64,000 nucleotides of DNA, taken from positions 1 to 64,000 of the forward strand of contig NZ_BMNH01000021.1 in the NCBI RefSeq assembly GCF_014646355.1, in the 5' to 3' direction. Each line of letters opens with the position of its first letter. Position 1 is the stretch's first letter. Below are positions 54,048 to 62,277 of this stretch, one piece after another. The notes below the pieces were generated by a model. That model had not been told where the DNA came from and did no database searches. It saw only the letters and a list, made by a program, of their open reading frames with translations. The DNA is from Nonomuraea cavernae (GTDB taxonomy: Bacteria; Actinomycetota; Actinomycetes; Streptosporangiales; Streptosporangiaceae). Both the position numbers and the translations under genes were made by a program.

Positions 54048-55307
54048 TCACAGCGCCTGGTAGACGGCCTCCGTGAGGCGGAACGCCCGCAGGCTGCCGG
54101 AGACGGCGTCGGCCATCTTGTTCATCACGTAGCCGACGGCCAGCCCCCGCTCCTCGTCACCCAGGCCCAGGAAGCCGCCGAAGCCCGTGTGACCGAACGC
54201 CGTCGCCGACGGCACGAAGAACGTCATCGACGGGCGCATGTAGCCGAGGCCGAACGAGCTGTCCACGTACAGCACCCGGTCGGGGCCCTCGACGCGCGGG
54301 CGGACGGCGTCGCGCAGGGTCTCGGGACGTAGCACGTCGCCCGCGATCAGCGACCGGTAGAAGCCCGCCAGCCCCTTGGCCGTGGTGACCAGGCCGGCGG
54401 CGGGCCAGCCCGCCCGCAGGATGACCGGGTTGTTCGCGCCGCCGTCGAGCGCCTGCATCCGAGGGTTGCCGAGGGCCCGGTTCATCAGGCTCTCCGGGTC
54501 CCGCGCGGCCCGCGCCATCCGGGTGAAGACGTCGCCGCGCGCCTCCGTGAGCCCGCTGAGCGCCGCACCGGCGCCACCCGGCGTGCCGCCGTCCGTGCCG
54601 CCGTCCGTGCCGCCGTCCGTGCCGCCGCCCGCTTTCGCCGGCCGGGGGCCGGGCACGGCTCCCGCAGGGGAGGCGGAGCGGCGCTCACCGCTGGACAGGC
54701 GGGCGGCGCGGGCGATCACCGCGTCGGAGGCGCCCAGGCACATGTCCAGCCCGAGTGGCCCGGCGATCTCCGCCGCGACCAGCTCGCCGACCGACTTGCC
54801 GGTCACCCGCCGCACCACCTCGCCCACCAGGAACCCGTACGTGAGCGCGTGGTAGCCGTGGGCCGTCCCCGGCTCCCACAGCGGCCGCTGCCGGGCGAGG
54901 CGGTCCGCGATGGCCGGATGGTCCTCGAACTCCGACACGGGCACCGGCTCCTCCAGCGCCGGGAGCCCGGCCTCGTGGGTGAGCAACTGGCCGACGGTGA
55001 TCGCCTCCTTGCCCTGTGCCGCGAACTCCGGCCACACCTCCGCCACCGGCGCGTCCACGTCCACCAGCCCCCGCTCCACCAGCCGCAGCAGGACGGTGGC
55101 GGTGATCGCCTTGGTGCAGGAGTAGGCGTAGGCGGAGGTGTCCTCCCGCCAGGCGCGCCCGGTGTGCCGGTCGGCGACACCGCCCCACAGGTCCACGACC
55201 AGCTCGCCGTCGAGGTAGACCGCGAACGCCGCGCCGAGCTCCTCTCCGTCGGCGAAGTGGCGCTCGAACACCTCCTGGACGCGCGAGAACCGTGGATCGC
55301 AGTGCAT
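54048..55307 (-). CDS. Serine hydrolase, class C beta-lactamase/EstB family
   Basis: 419 residues. SxxK motif YSCTKAI (Ser63, Lys66), Tyr of the second motif in HGYHALTYG and HxG motif AFGHTGFGG. Members are esterases or D-amino-acid peptidases rather than true beta-lactamases. No signal peptide, so cytoplasmic. A glycine-rich insertion (GTDGGTDGGTDGGTPGG at about 225-242) is encoded by a 12-bp tandem repeat. An operator-like palindrome lies 19 nt upstream of the start. Confidence 0.88.
   Translation of the reverse strand: MHCDPRFSRVQEVFERHFADGEELGAAFAVYLDGELVVDLWGGVADRHTGRAWREDTSAYAYSCTKAITATVLLRLVERGLVDVDAPVAEVWPEFAAQGKEAITVGQLLTHEAGLPALEEPVPVSEFEDHPAIADRLARQRPLWEPGTAHGYHALTYGFLVGEVVRRVTGKSVGELVAAEIAGPLGLDMCLGASDAVIARAARLSSGERRSASPAGAVPGPRPAKAGGGTDGGTDGGTDGGTPGGAGAALSGLTEARGDVFTRMARAARDPESLMNRALGNPRMQALDGGANNPVILRAGWPAAGLVTTAKGLAGFYRSLIAGDVLRPETLRDAVRPRVEGPDRVLYVDSSFGLGYMRPSMTFFVPSATAFGHTGFGGFLGLGDEERGLAVGYVMNKMADAVSGSLRAFRLTEAVYQAL
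54585..54632. repeat. 12-bp tandem repeat inside the serine hydrolase gene
   Basis: Three perfect and one degenerate copy of GCCGCCGTCCGT, encoding repeated Gly-Thr-Asp-Gly units on the minus strand. In-frame repeat prone to length change. Confidence 0.85.
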
Positions 55308-55325
55308 GGGACCCCTCCACCTCGA

Positions 55326-55341
55326 AAGGAAGCGCTTACTT
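55326..55341. promoter_or_regulatory. TetR-type operator upstream of serine hydrolase gene
   Basis: AAGGAAGCGCTTACTT has a perfect AAGCGCTT centre and is symmetric except for one pair. It lies just upstream of the serine hydrolase start at 55307. Its form matches common TetR-family sites of lipid-metabolism genes. Confidence 0.55.
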
Positions 55342-55418
55342 GGCTGCCGAGCCTAACAACTGGGATCGCCCCGGCCCAGAAGCCGGTCTCGCCGAGTGGA
55401 CGGCCCGGTCCCGTCGCT

Positions 55419-55493
55419 GACGATCGGAGTTGGGACCGGGACCCGCTCGTCCGGGGCAGGACGATCGGAGTTGGGACCGGCACCCGCTCGTCG
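55419..55493. repeat. Two direct repeats, 41-bp period
   Basis: GACGATCGGAGTTGGGACCG followed by GxACCCGCTCGTC occurs at 55419-55452 and 55460-55493, with one difference. It lies in the 218-nt gap between the sensor-kinase stop and the divergent start of the serine hydrolase. No gene seen here. Confidence 0.8.
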
Positions 55494-55525
55494 AGGGCCG
55501 GGCGAGCGGAGCGTTTCCGGCGCGC

Positions 55526-56977
55526 TCAGGCCGGTGCCGGCACCGTGGCCGGCTCGCGCAACGGCAGCCGCACCTCGAACCAGGTCTCGCCGGGCACCGA
55601 CCGCACCTTGATCTCACCGCCGTGCCGCCCCGCCACGATCCGGTAGGCGATGTCCAGCCCGAGCCCCGTCCCCTGGCCGACCGACTTCGTGGTGAAGAAC
55701 GGCTCGAAGATCCGGTCCTTGATCGCCTCGGGCACCCCGTGGCCGGTGTCGCCGATCTCGACGATCGCCTCGTCCTCGTCGTAGGCGGTGCGGATCGTCA
55801 GCGTGCCCTCCTCGCCCATCGCGTCCAGCGCGTTGTGGATCAGGTTGGTCCACACCTGGTTGAGCTCGCCCGCGTAGGCGGGGACCGGCGGCAGCGTCGG
55901 GTCGTAGTCGGTGACCAGGGTGACGCCCGGCGGGATCTTCCCGCGGAAGATGGCGGCCGTGCTGTCGAGCAGCTCGCGCAAATCGCAGACCTGGAACGGC
56001 GCGCGGTCCATCTGGGAGTACTGCTTGGCCGAGCGGAGCAGTGAGGTGATCCGCTCGGTCGCCTCGGTGACCTCGCTGAGCATCTGCGAGATCTCGACCG
56101 CGCCCGCCAGCCAGCGCAGCGCCGCGGGCGCGTGCCGCTCGCCCACCTTGTCGCGCACCTTCGCCAGGTGCTCATCGGCGAAACCGGCGCTGACCAGCGC
56201 GGGAGCCAGATCCCAGGCGTCCTCGACGCCCAGCTCCTCCAGCGCGTCGCCGAGTGTCTCCTCGGCGTCGGAGATCTCCATCGGGCTGCGCGGCGGAAGC
56301 GTGCCCACCGCCGCGGTGCACCGCTCCTGCATCTCGATGATCGCGCGCAGCCGCTCGGGCGGGATGCCGTCCTCGGCGAGCTGGGCGAGCCGCATGCGCG
56401 ACGTCCTGATCAGGGAGCGCAGCTCGCCGACCGCCCGCACGGCCGCCGCCGCCGGGTTGTTCAACTCGTGCGTGAGCCCCGCGGTGATCGTGCCGAGCGC
56501 GGTCAGCCGCTGCCGCCGGTCGATGACCTCGCGTTGCGCCCGGCCACCCGACATCAGCCCGTCGAGCAGGTGCATCCCCATCGGGAACCACTCGGCCACG
56601 ACGTGCGCGAACTTCCTGGCCGGCAGCAGGAACATCCGCGAGGGCGCGGTCGCCTTCAGCGAGTGCTGGTAGGTCTGCGGCGCCCGGTCGCCGAGGTAGG
56701 CGGCCGTGGCGCCGCCGTACACGCCGGGCTGGGAGGTGCGCGGCATGGCGACGGTCCCGGCGCTGACCGTCTCCTGGATCATCTGCACCTCGCCCTCGAC
56801 CAGGACGGCGAAGCACTCGGCGGGATCGCCCTGCCGCACCACGAACTCGTCCTGCTCGAAGCGGCTCATCGCCCCGCTGCCGGCCAGCTTGGCCAGCTGA
56901 TCGTCGGTCAACCGCTCGAACAGGAACAACTTCCGCAATTCATCGATGTCGACTCTCGCCGGCAGCTCTGTGCTCAT
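55526..56977 (-). CDS. Sensor histidine kinase with N-terminal cyclic-nucleotide-binding (CRP) domain
   Basis: 483 residues from ATG 56977 (an in-frame GTG at 56986 adds three). The CRP-like domain (about 10-130: FLFERLTDDQLAKLAGSG then FAVLVEGEVQMIQE) is followed by a HisKA-like H-box GLTHELNNPAAAAVRAVG (phospho-acceptor His at about 170), a long helical region and a HATPase_c domain (NQVWTNLIHNALDAMG, GDTGHGVPE, GTGLGLDIAYRIV). No membrane helix, so it is a cytoplasmic sensor. It is the downstream partner of the REC-Grx-TrxR fusion gene and probably phosphorylates that receiver domain. Confidence 0.9.
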   Translation of the reverse strand: MSTELPARVDIDELRKLFLFERLTDDQLAKLAGSGAMSRFEQDEFVVRQGDPAECFAVLVEGEVQMIQETVSAGTVAMPRTSQPGVYGGATAAYLGDRAPQTYQHSLKATAPSRMFLLPARKFAHVVAEWFPMGMHLLDGLMSGGRAQREVIDRRQRLTALGTITAGLTHELNNPAAAAVRAVGELRSLIRTSRMRLAQLAEDGIPPERLRAIIEMQERCTAAVGTLPPRSPMEISDAEETLGDALEELGVEDAWDLAPALVSAGFADEHLAKVRDKVGERHAPAALRWLAGAVEISQMLSEVTEATERITSLLRSAKQYSQMDRAPFQVCDLRELLDSTAAIFRGKIPPGVTLVTDYDPTLPPVPAYAGELNQVWTNLIHNALDAMGEEGTLTIRTAYDEDEAIVEIGDTGHGVPEAIKDRIFEPFFTTKSVGQGTGLGLDIAYRIVAGRHGGEIKVRSVPGETWFEVRLPLREPATVPAPA

Positions 56978-56990
56978 CTGCTTCACCGCT

Positions 56991-57079
56991 CACTGCTTTC
57001 GAGTCACTGCTTTTCGAATCACTGCTCTTCGAGTCACTGCTTTTCGAATCACTGCTCTTCGAGTCACTGCTTTTCCAGG
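56991..57079. repeat. 15-bp tandem repeat array spanning the end of the TrxR-fusion gene
   Basis: Six units of CACTGCTTTTCGAAT or CACTGCTCTTCGAGT (plus strand), at 56991, 57005, 57020, 57035, 57050 and 57065. Two 30-bp blocks are identical (57005-57034 and 57035-57064). The unit at 57065 is the last coding segment of the upstream gene, whose stop TGA (57066-57064) lies at the unit edge; in another minus-strand frame the array would read SSDSK repeats. It fills the intergenic gap before the sensor kinase. Confidence 0.9.
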
Positions 57080-58713
57080 TACCGATGCACGAGGGCGACG
57101 GCCATCGCCCCCTCGCCGACGGCCGACGCGACCCTCTTGATCGAATCGGCCCGCACGTCACCCGCGGCCAGCACTCCCGGGACGTTCGTCTCCAGGTGGT
57201 ACGGCTCGCGCCTGAGCGTCCAGTTGCGCGGCCGCTTCCCGCCGTGCACCAGGTCGGGGCCGGTCACCACGAACCCGCGCTCGTCGCGCTCGACCGTGTC
57301 GCCGAGCCATGAGGTGTGCGGCTCGGCGCCGATGAACACGAACAGCCACTGCGCGTCGACCGTGCGCTCCTCGCCCTTGGTGGAGATCGAGAGCCGCTCC
57401 AGGTGCCCGTCGCCCTGGCCGCCGGTGACCTGGCTCTGGACGTGCACCTCGATGGTGGGGATCGCGTTGATCTGTTCGATGAGGTAGTGCGACATGGATC
57501 TCTCCAGACCGTCACTTCTCACCAACAAATGCACCTTGCTCGCGAATCCCGCCAGGTAGACGGCCGCCTGCCCGGCCGAGTTGGCCGCGCCGACGATGTA
57601 GACCTCGCTGTCCTGGCATGCGGGCGCCTCGGTCAGGGCGGCGCCGTAGAAGACGCCGCGGCCGACGAAGTCGTCGAGGCCGGGTGCGTCCAGGCGGCGG
57701 TAGGTGACGCCGGTGGCCAGGATCACCGCGTGCGCCGCGATCTCGCCGCCTCCCTGGAAGCCGATCACCCGGGCCTGCCCGCGTGGCTCCAGGTGGGTGA
57801 CGCGGCGCGCGGTCAGCAGCTCGGCGCCGAACTTCAGCGCCTGCCTGCGGGCCCGGTCGGCCAGTTGCTGGCCGGAGACGCCGTCGGGGAAGCCCAGGTA
57901 GTTCTCGATCCTGGAGCTCTGGCCCGCCTGCCCGCCGGAGGCGTGCGCCTCGACCAGCACGGTGTTGAGTCCCTCCGAGGCGCCGTACACGGCGGCGCCC
58001 AGCCCGGCCGGGCCGCCGCCGATCACGATCAGGTCGTAGAAGTCGGTCGCCGGAGTGGTCGACAGGCCCACGGCCGCGGCCAGCGTGGACTGGTCGGGTG
58101 ACTGCAGCGACTCCCCGTCCACGGTGATCACCAGTGGCAGACGGCACTCCTCTCCCACGGCGGCGACCAGCTGCGCGCCCTCGGGGTCGTCGGCCAGCAT
58201 CCACTGGTACGGCACGCGGTTGCGGGCCAGGAAGTCGCGCACCTTGTAGGACGGCGCCGACCAGCGGTCGCCGACCACCCGCAGCTCCGCCACCTCGATC
58301 CGGTCGGTGCGCTGCCAGGCGTCGAGCTGGCCGTCGATCACCGGGTAGAACTTCTCCTCCGGCGGATCCCACGGCTTGAGCAGGTAGTGGTCGAGGTCGA
58401 CCACGTTGATCGCCTGGATCGCGGCGTCGGTGTCGGCGTAGGCGGTCAGCAGCACCCGGCGCGCGTACGGGTACATGTCCATGGCCGCTTCGAGGAACTC
58501 CACCCCGTTCATCTGCGGCATGCGGTAGTCGGCGAGGATCGCGGCCACCTCGTCGCCGCGCAGCCGCATCTCCCTGACGGCCTCGATGCCCTCGCCGGCC
58601 GCCTCCGCCCGGACGATCCTGTACTGCCGGCCGTACCGACGCCGGAGATCGCGGGCCACCGCCCGCGAGACCCCCGGATCGTCGTCGACCGTCACGATGA
58701 CCGGCTTGTCCAT
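57064..58713 (-). CDS. Fused response-regulator receiver / glutaredoxin-like / thioredoxin-reductase-like protein
   Basis: 549 residues. Receiver domain 1-125 with acidic pocket Asp10-12, phospho-acceptor Asp62 (ILADYRMPQ), Thr90 and Lys113. A middle glutaredoxin-like unit (about 148-218: YKVRDFLARNRVPYQWMLAD) has Ser where CxxC is expected. The C-terminal TrxR-like flavoprotein (about 225-549) has FAD motif IVIGGGPAGLGAAVYGASEG, SSRIENYLGFPDGVSG, NADPH motif VYIVGAANSAGQAAVYLAG and VLAAGDVRADSIKR. At the redox site the CxxC of TrxR is replaced (FYGAALTEAPACQDSE). It therefore cannot reduce thioredoxin normally; a phosphorylation-controlled ferredoxin/flavin-type reductase is possible. Partner of the CRP-type histidine kinase. 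Confidence 0.88.
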   Translation of the reverse strand: MDKPVIVTVDDDPGVSRAVARDLRRRYGRQYRIVRAEAAGEGIEAVREMRLRGDEVAAILADYRMPQMNGVEFLEAAMDMYPYARRVLLTAYADTDAAIQAINVVDLDHYLLKPWDPPEEKFYPVIDGQLDAWQRTDRIEVAELRVVGDRWSAPSYKVRDFLARNRVPYQWMLADDPEGAQLVAAVGEECRLPLVITVDGESLQSPDQSTLAAAVGLSTTPATDFYDLIVIGGGPAGLGAAVYGASEGLNTVLVEAHASGGQAGQSSRIENYLGFPDGVSGQQLADRARRQALKFGAELLTARRVTHLEPRGQARVIGFQGGGEIAAHAVILATGVTYRRLDAPGLDDFVGRGVFYGAALTEAPACQDSEVYIVGAANSAGQAAVYLAGFASKVHLLVRSDGLERSMSHYLIEQINAIPTIEVHVQSQVTGGQGDGHLERLSISTKGEERTVDAQWLFVFIGAEPHTSWLGDTVERDERGFVVTGPDLVHGGKRPRNWTLRREPYHLETNVPGVLAAGDVRADSIKRVASAVGEGAMAVALVHRYLEKQ

Positions 58714-58801
58714 GGCTCTGCCTTCCCCACGAGGTCCCTAATGGCAGGATGTCATGTGATTCCCGGCTGATGACAACGCGCGGTGGGCAGCAACGCGCTG
58801 G

Positions 58802-59560
58802 TCAGGCGATGATCCGGCTGGCGCCGCCGTCGACGAGCATGGAGATCCCGTTGACGTACGAGGCCCGCTCACTCGCCAGGAAAGCGACCACGTCGCCCAC
58901 CTCCTCCGGCCGGCCGATCCGGCCCACGGGCACGTCGGCGCCGTTCGCGGACGAATCCAGCCGCCCCGAGAGTTCACGCATCCGCTGGGTGTCGATCGGG
59001 CCCGGCAGCACGTTGTTGACCAGCACCCCGTCGCCGCCCACCTCGCGGGCCAGGGTGCGGACGATCCCGGCCACGGCCGAGCGGGTGGCGTTGGACAGGG
59101 CCAGCCCGTCGATCGCCTCGCGCACCGACCTGCTGGTGATCGTGACGATCCGGCCCCAGCCGCGCGAACGCATCTCGGGCAGCACGGCATGGATCAGCCG
59201 GACCGTGCCGAGCAGGTTGCGCTGGATCGCCACGTCCCACTCGGCCAGGCTCGCGTCGACGAACCGGCCGGCGGGCGGGCCACCGGCGTTGGCGACCAGG
59301 ATGTCCACCGGGCCGAGCACCTCGCGGGTCTCGGCCGCCAGGCGGGCCGCCGCCTCAGGGTCCTCCACGTCGGCCAGCACGGCGTGCACCACCCCGCCGA
59401 ACTCCTGCAGCTCGACCACCGCGTCCGCGAGCCGTTCGGGGTCACGGGCGCTGACGCAGACGTCGCATCCCTCGCGGGCCAGGCTCTTGGCCGCCGCCAG
59501 GCCGATGCCCGCGCTGCCGCCGGTGACGAGTGCGACTTTTCCCTTGATGCCGAGATCCAT
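58802..59560 (-). CDS. Atypical SDR protein lacking catalytic Tyr/Lys
   Basis: 252 residues. Normal cofactor motifs GGSAGIGLAAAK and VANAGGPPAG (NAG), Ser143 present, but at the YxxxK position the protein reads SNATR (residues 156-160), i.e. Tyr to Ser and Lys to Arg. The family with GLALSNATR is known but its reaction is unclear. It starts 7 nt after the ECF41 sigma factor on the same strand; ECF41 genes typically accompany an oxidoreductase of this kind (COE context), so it is the likely regulatory target. Confidence 0.85.
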   Translation of the reverse strand: MDLGIKGKVALVTGGSAGIGLAAAKSLAREGCDVCVSARDPERLADAVVELQEFGGVVHAVLADVEDPEAAARLAAETREVLGPVDILVANAGGPPAGRFVDASLAEWDVAIQRNLLGTVRLIHAVLPEMRSRGWGRIVTITSRSVREAIDGLALSNATRSAVAGIVRTLAREVGGDGVLVNNVLPGPIDTQRMRELSGRLDSSANGADVPVGRIGRPEEVGDVVAFLASERASYVNGISMLVDGGASRIIA

Positions 59561-59567
59561 GGGCTGA

Positions 59568-60440
59568 CTATAGATCGGAAGCCGCAGCCGACCGTACTCG
59601 CCCTAGTTTGTCCGGGTTGAGGATGGCGTAGATCTCGCGGACGCTACCGTCGCGCACGCCCACCATGATCAGCTGCTCCTGGGGGCCGACCCGCATCCAG
59701 ACGGCCGGATGGCCGTTGACCTGGACGATCCGCGCGCGTTCGAAGTCGTAGCGGGACCGCAGCCCGTTGAGGAAGGCCATCGTCTTGTGCCGGCCCAGGA
59801 TCGGGCGCAGCGCGGCCCTGACCTTGCCGCCGCCGTCGCTGTAGAACACGACGTCCTCGTGCAGCACCTCGGTGAGCGCCGCCAGGTCGCCGCCCGAGGC
59901 CGCCTCCATGAACCTCCTCAGCAGCCTGTCGTGCTCCTCGGCCGTCGGCCGGAACCGCTCACGGCCGTCCGTCAGCCGCATGGCGGCCCGGCGGTGCAGC
60001 TGCCGGGCGTTGACGACCGACACGCCGACGATTCCGGAGATCTCGTCGTACGGCAGCTCGAACGCCTCCCGCAGCACGAACACCGCGCGCTCGGGCGGAG
60101 TGAGCCGCTCCATCATGTGCAGGGTGGCGAAGGACACGGTGTCACGCAGCTCGGCCGTGTCGAGCGGCCCGGCCTGGGCGGTCGTGACCGGTTCGGGCAG
60201 CCAGGGGCCGGTGTAGGCCTCGCGCTTGACCCGGGCCGAGCGGAGCTGGTCGAGGGCCAGCCGCGACACCACCGTGATCAGGAACGCGCGCGGCTCCCTG
60301 ACCTCGCTCCGGTCGGTGCCCTCCCAGCGCAGCCAGGCCTCCTGCACCACGTCCTCGGCGTCCCACATGCTGCCGAGCAGCCGGTAGGCCAGCCCGAGCA
60401 GCGTGGGGCGGAGCTCCTCGAAGTCCATGAACGGCATCAT
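59568..60440 (-). CDS. sigJ: ECF41-type RNA polymerase sigma factor (SigJ-like) with SnoaL domain
   Basis: 290 residues from ATG 60440 (several starts possible: 60464 TTG, 60437, 60428). Sigma region 2 (LLGLAYRLLGSMWDAEDVVQ) and region 4 (TPPERAVFVLREAFELPYDE, GVSVVNARQLHRRA), then a C-terminal SnoaL-like domain. The three ECF41 signatures are present: WLPEP in the linker, DGGGK and NPDKL near the C-terminus. The C-terminal domain controls activity instead of a separate anti-sigma factor. Divergent from the ThuA-like gene across 53 nt. Confidence 0.92.
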   Translation of the reverse strand: MMPFMDFEELRPTLLGLAYRLLGSMWDAEDVVQEAWLRWEGTDRSEVREPRAFLITVVSRLALDQLRSARVKREAYTGPWLPEPVTTAQAGPLDTAELRDTVSFATLHMMERLTPPERAVFVLREAFELPYDEISGIVGVSVVNARQLHRRAAMRLTDGRERFRPTAEEHDRLLRRFMEAASGGDLAALTEVLHEDVVFYSDGGGKVRAALRPILGRHKTMAFLNGLRSRYDFERARIVQVNGHPAVWMRVGPQEQLIMVGVRDGSVREIYAILNPDKLGRVRSAAASDL

Positions 60441-60493
60441 GCCCGCGGGGTTCGCGGGTGGCAAAGCCGGTAAGACCGTGATGAGCTTGGCAA

Positions 60494-61168
60494 ATGGCGA
60501 GAAATCTGATCCTGTCGGGAGGGCTGTTCCACGATTTCGACGCCACCTCGTCCGCGCTCGCGCAGGTGCTCGCCGAGGTGGGGATCGAATCCGAGATCAC
60601 CGACGACATCGCGGGCGCGCTGAGCGAGCCGTCGGAGGTCCAGCTCATCACCGTCAACGCGCTGCGCTGGCAGATGGGCCTCGACCGGTTCGCCGACCTG
60701 CGTGACGAGTGGCGGTTCGAACTGCCGGCCCAGGCCCGCACCACCCTGCTCGACCACCTCGACCGGGGCGGCGGCCTGCTGGGCATGCACACGGCGTCGA
60801 TCTGCTTCGACGACTGGCAGGGCTGGCCGAGGGTGCTGGGCGGCAGCTGGAGCTGGCCCGCGTCGCACCACCCGCCGCTCGGCTGGACCGGGGTCCGGGT
60901 GCTCGGCGGCCACCCGGTGGTGGAGGGGCTGCGCGACTTCGACCTGGTGGACGAGGTCTACAGCGACCTTCGGGTGCTGCCGGACGTGCGGCCGCTCGCC
61001 TCCTCCAACGGCCAGCCCCTCGTCTGGGCGCGCTCGGTGCGCCGGGGCCGGGTGCTCTACGACGCGCTGGGCCACGACACCCGGTCCTACGACAACGAGA
61101 TCCACCGCACGCTGCTGCAGCGGGCCGCCCTGTGGCTGCTGAAGCGGCCCGTCACGGTCAGGGACTGA
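60494..61168 (+). CDS. ThuA-like (class I glutamine amidotransferase-fold) protein
   Basis: 224 residues. Starts NLILSGGLFHDFDATSSALA; contains RGGGLLGMHTASICFDDWQG with the ThuA core GxH and GGSWSWPASHHPPLGW, then DEVYSDLRVLPDVRPLA and HDTRSYDNEIHRTLLQRAAL. ThuA proteins act in disaccharide (trehalose-type) use; most homologues have unknown enzymatic roles. Divergent from the ECF41 gene; overlaps the convergent hydrolase by 11 nt. Confidence 0.85.
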   Translation: MARNLILSGGLFHDFDATSSALAQVLAEVGIESEITDDIAGALSEPSEVQLITVNALRWQMGLDRFADLRDEWRFELPAQARTTLLDHLDRGGGLLGMHTASICFDDWQGWPRVLGGSWSWPASHHPPLGWTGVRVLGGHPVVEGLRDFDLVDEVYSDLRVLPDVRPLASSNGQPLVWARSVRRGRVLYDALGHDTRSYDNEIHRTLLQRAALWLLKRPVTVRD

Positions 61169-62036
61169 CCTCCCGGCCGCCCACGAAGTCCATGATCTCT
61201 CTCGCCAGCTCGCCGGGCGCCTCCTCCGCCATGTGGTGCCCGCTGTCCAAAGCGTGCCCGCGCACGTCCACCGCCCAGGACCGCCAGATCGCCAGCGGAT
61301 CGCCGTACAGGTCGTTCATGTCATCCTTCGTCGCCCACAGGAAGAGCGTGGGGCAGGTCACGCGGCGGCCGGCCGCCCGGTCGGCGTCGTCGGCCGCGCG
61401 GTCGACGCCCAGCCCCGCGCGGTAGTCCTCGCACATCGCGTGCACGGTCGCCGGGTCGTGGATCGCCCGGCGGAAGTCCTCGTACGCCTCGGGGTCGCCC
61501 ATCTGCTCCGGATCCGCCTGGTACCACGCGTCGGGGTCGGCGCAGATGACGCGTTCGGCGGGCTTGGCCGTCTGGCCCAGGAAGAACCAGTGCCACCACC
61601 GGGCGGCGAAGGCGGCGTCGCACCGGGCCAGCGCCTCGCCGATCGGCACGCTGTCCAGCACGACCAGGTGCGTGACCGCGTCGGGATGGTCGAGCGCGAG
61701 CCGCTGGGCGACGTACGCGCCGCGGTCGTGGCCGACGACGGCGAACCGGTCATGGCCGAGATCGCGCATCAGGGCGACCAGGTCGCGGGCCATCGCCCGC
61801 TTGGAGTAGGGCTCGTGGTCAGGTGTGGTCGGCGGCTTGGACGAGCGCCCATATCCCCTTAAGTCCGGGCAGACCACCACATGGTGGGGGTAGAGCACCG
61901 GCGCGACCTGGTGCCAGGTGGCGTGCGTGCGGGGGTGGCCGTGGAGGAGCAGCACCGGCGGGCCGGAGCCACCGTGCCGGACGAACAGCTCGGCCTCGCC
62001 GACATCGACGGTGGCCGTCGTGAAGTCATCGAACAT
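61158..62036 (-). CDS. Alpha/beta-hydrolase, haloacetate dehalogenase-like
   Basis: 292 residues. LLLHGHPRTHATWHQVAPVL (oxyanion), DLRGYGRSSKP, nucleophile elbow VVGHDRGAYVAQRLALDHPD with Asp as nucleophile instead of Ser, RWWHWFFLGQ (halide-binding His-Trp), and the terminal His in DSGHHMAEEAP. This DRG-nucleophile type is shared with fluoroacetate dehalogenase (DehH1) and epoxide hydrolases; the WHW pattern favours the dehalogenase. Real substrate unknown. The start at 62036 gives normal length; frame open 44 codons further upstream without conservation. Confidence 0.85.
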   Translation of the reverse strand: MFDDFTTATVDVGEAELFVRHGGSGPPVLLLHGHPRTHATWHQVAPVLYPHHVVVCPDLRGYGRSSKPPTTPDHEPYSKRAMARDLVALMRDLGHDRFAVVGHDRGAYVAQRLALDHPDAVTHLVVLDSVPIGEALARCDAAFAARWWHWFFLGQTAKPAERVICADPDAWYQADPEQMGDPEAYEDFRRAIHDPATVHAMCEDYRAGLGVDRAADDADRAAGRRVTCPTLFLWATKDDMNDLYGDPLAIWRSWAVDVRGHALDSGHHMAEEAPGELAREIMDFVGGREVSP

Positions 62037-62277
62037 CCGGCCGCCCCTACCCCGCGAGCGTGTGTTGTCCCCTTGAAGTTCCAACCCGTTTGTGGGTGCT
62101 GAAGCGACCCGTCGTGTCGGCGCACCCGGACTGAGCTTGACTCGCCTTCCACGCGTTGTCGATCTCACCTACTATGCGGTGGCGAGATCTTGGATGGCGA
62201 TTCGCAGGCTCCAAGGACTCGTGCCGGAGGATCGGGCTCGGCGCGTTCAGTCGTGCCGTGGTTTGGATGGTGGGATC

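Noticed and set aside
54585..54632. CRISPR-like array
   Set aside because: The 12-bp units are contiguous without spacers and lie in frame within a coding region. No CRISPR array was seen in the window.
56940..57161. Small minus-strand frame coding for SSDSK repeats as a separate gene
   Set aside because: It is only an alternative frame through the 15-bp repeat array and the ends of the flanking genes.
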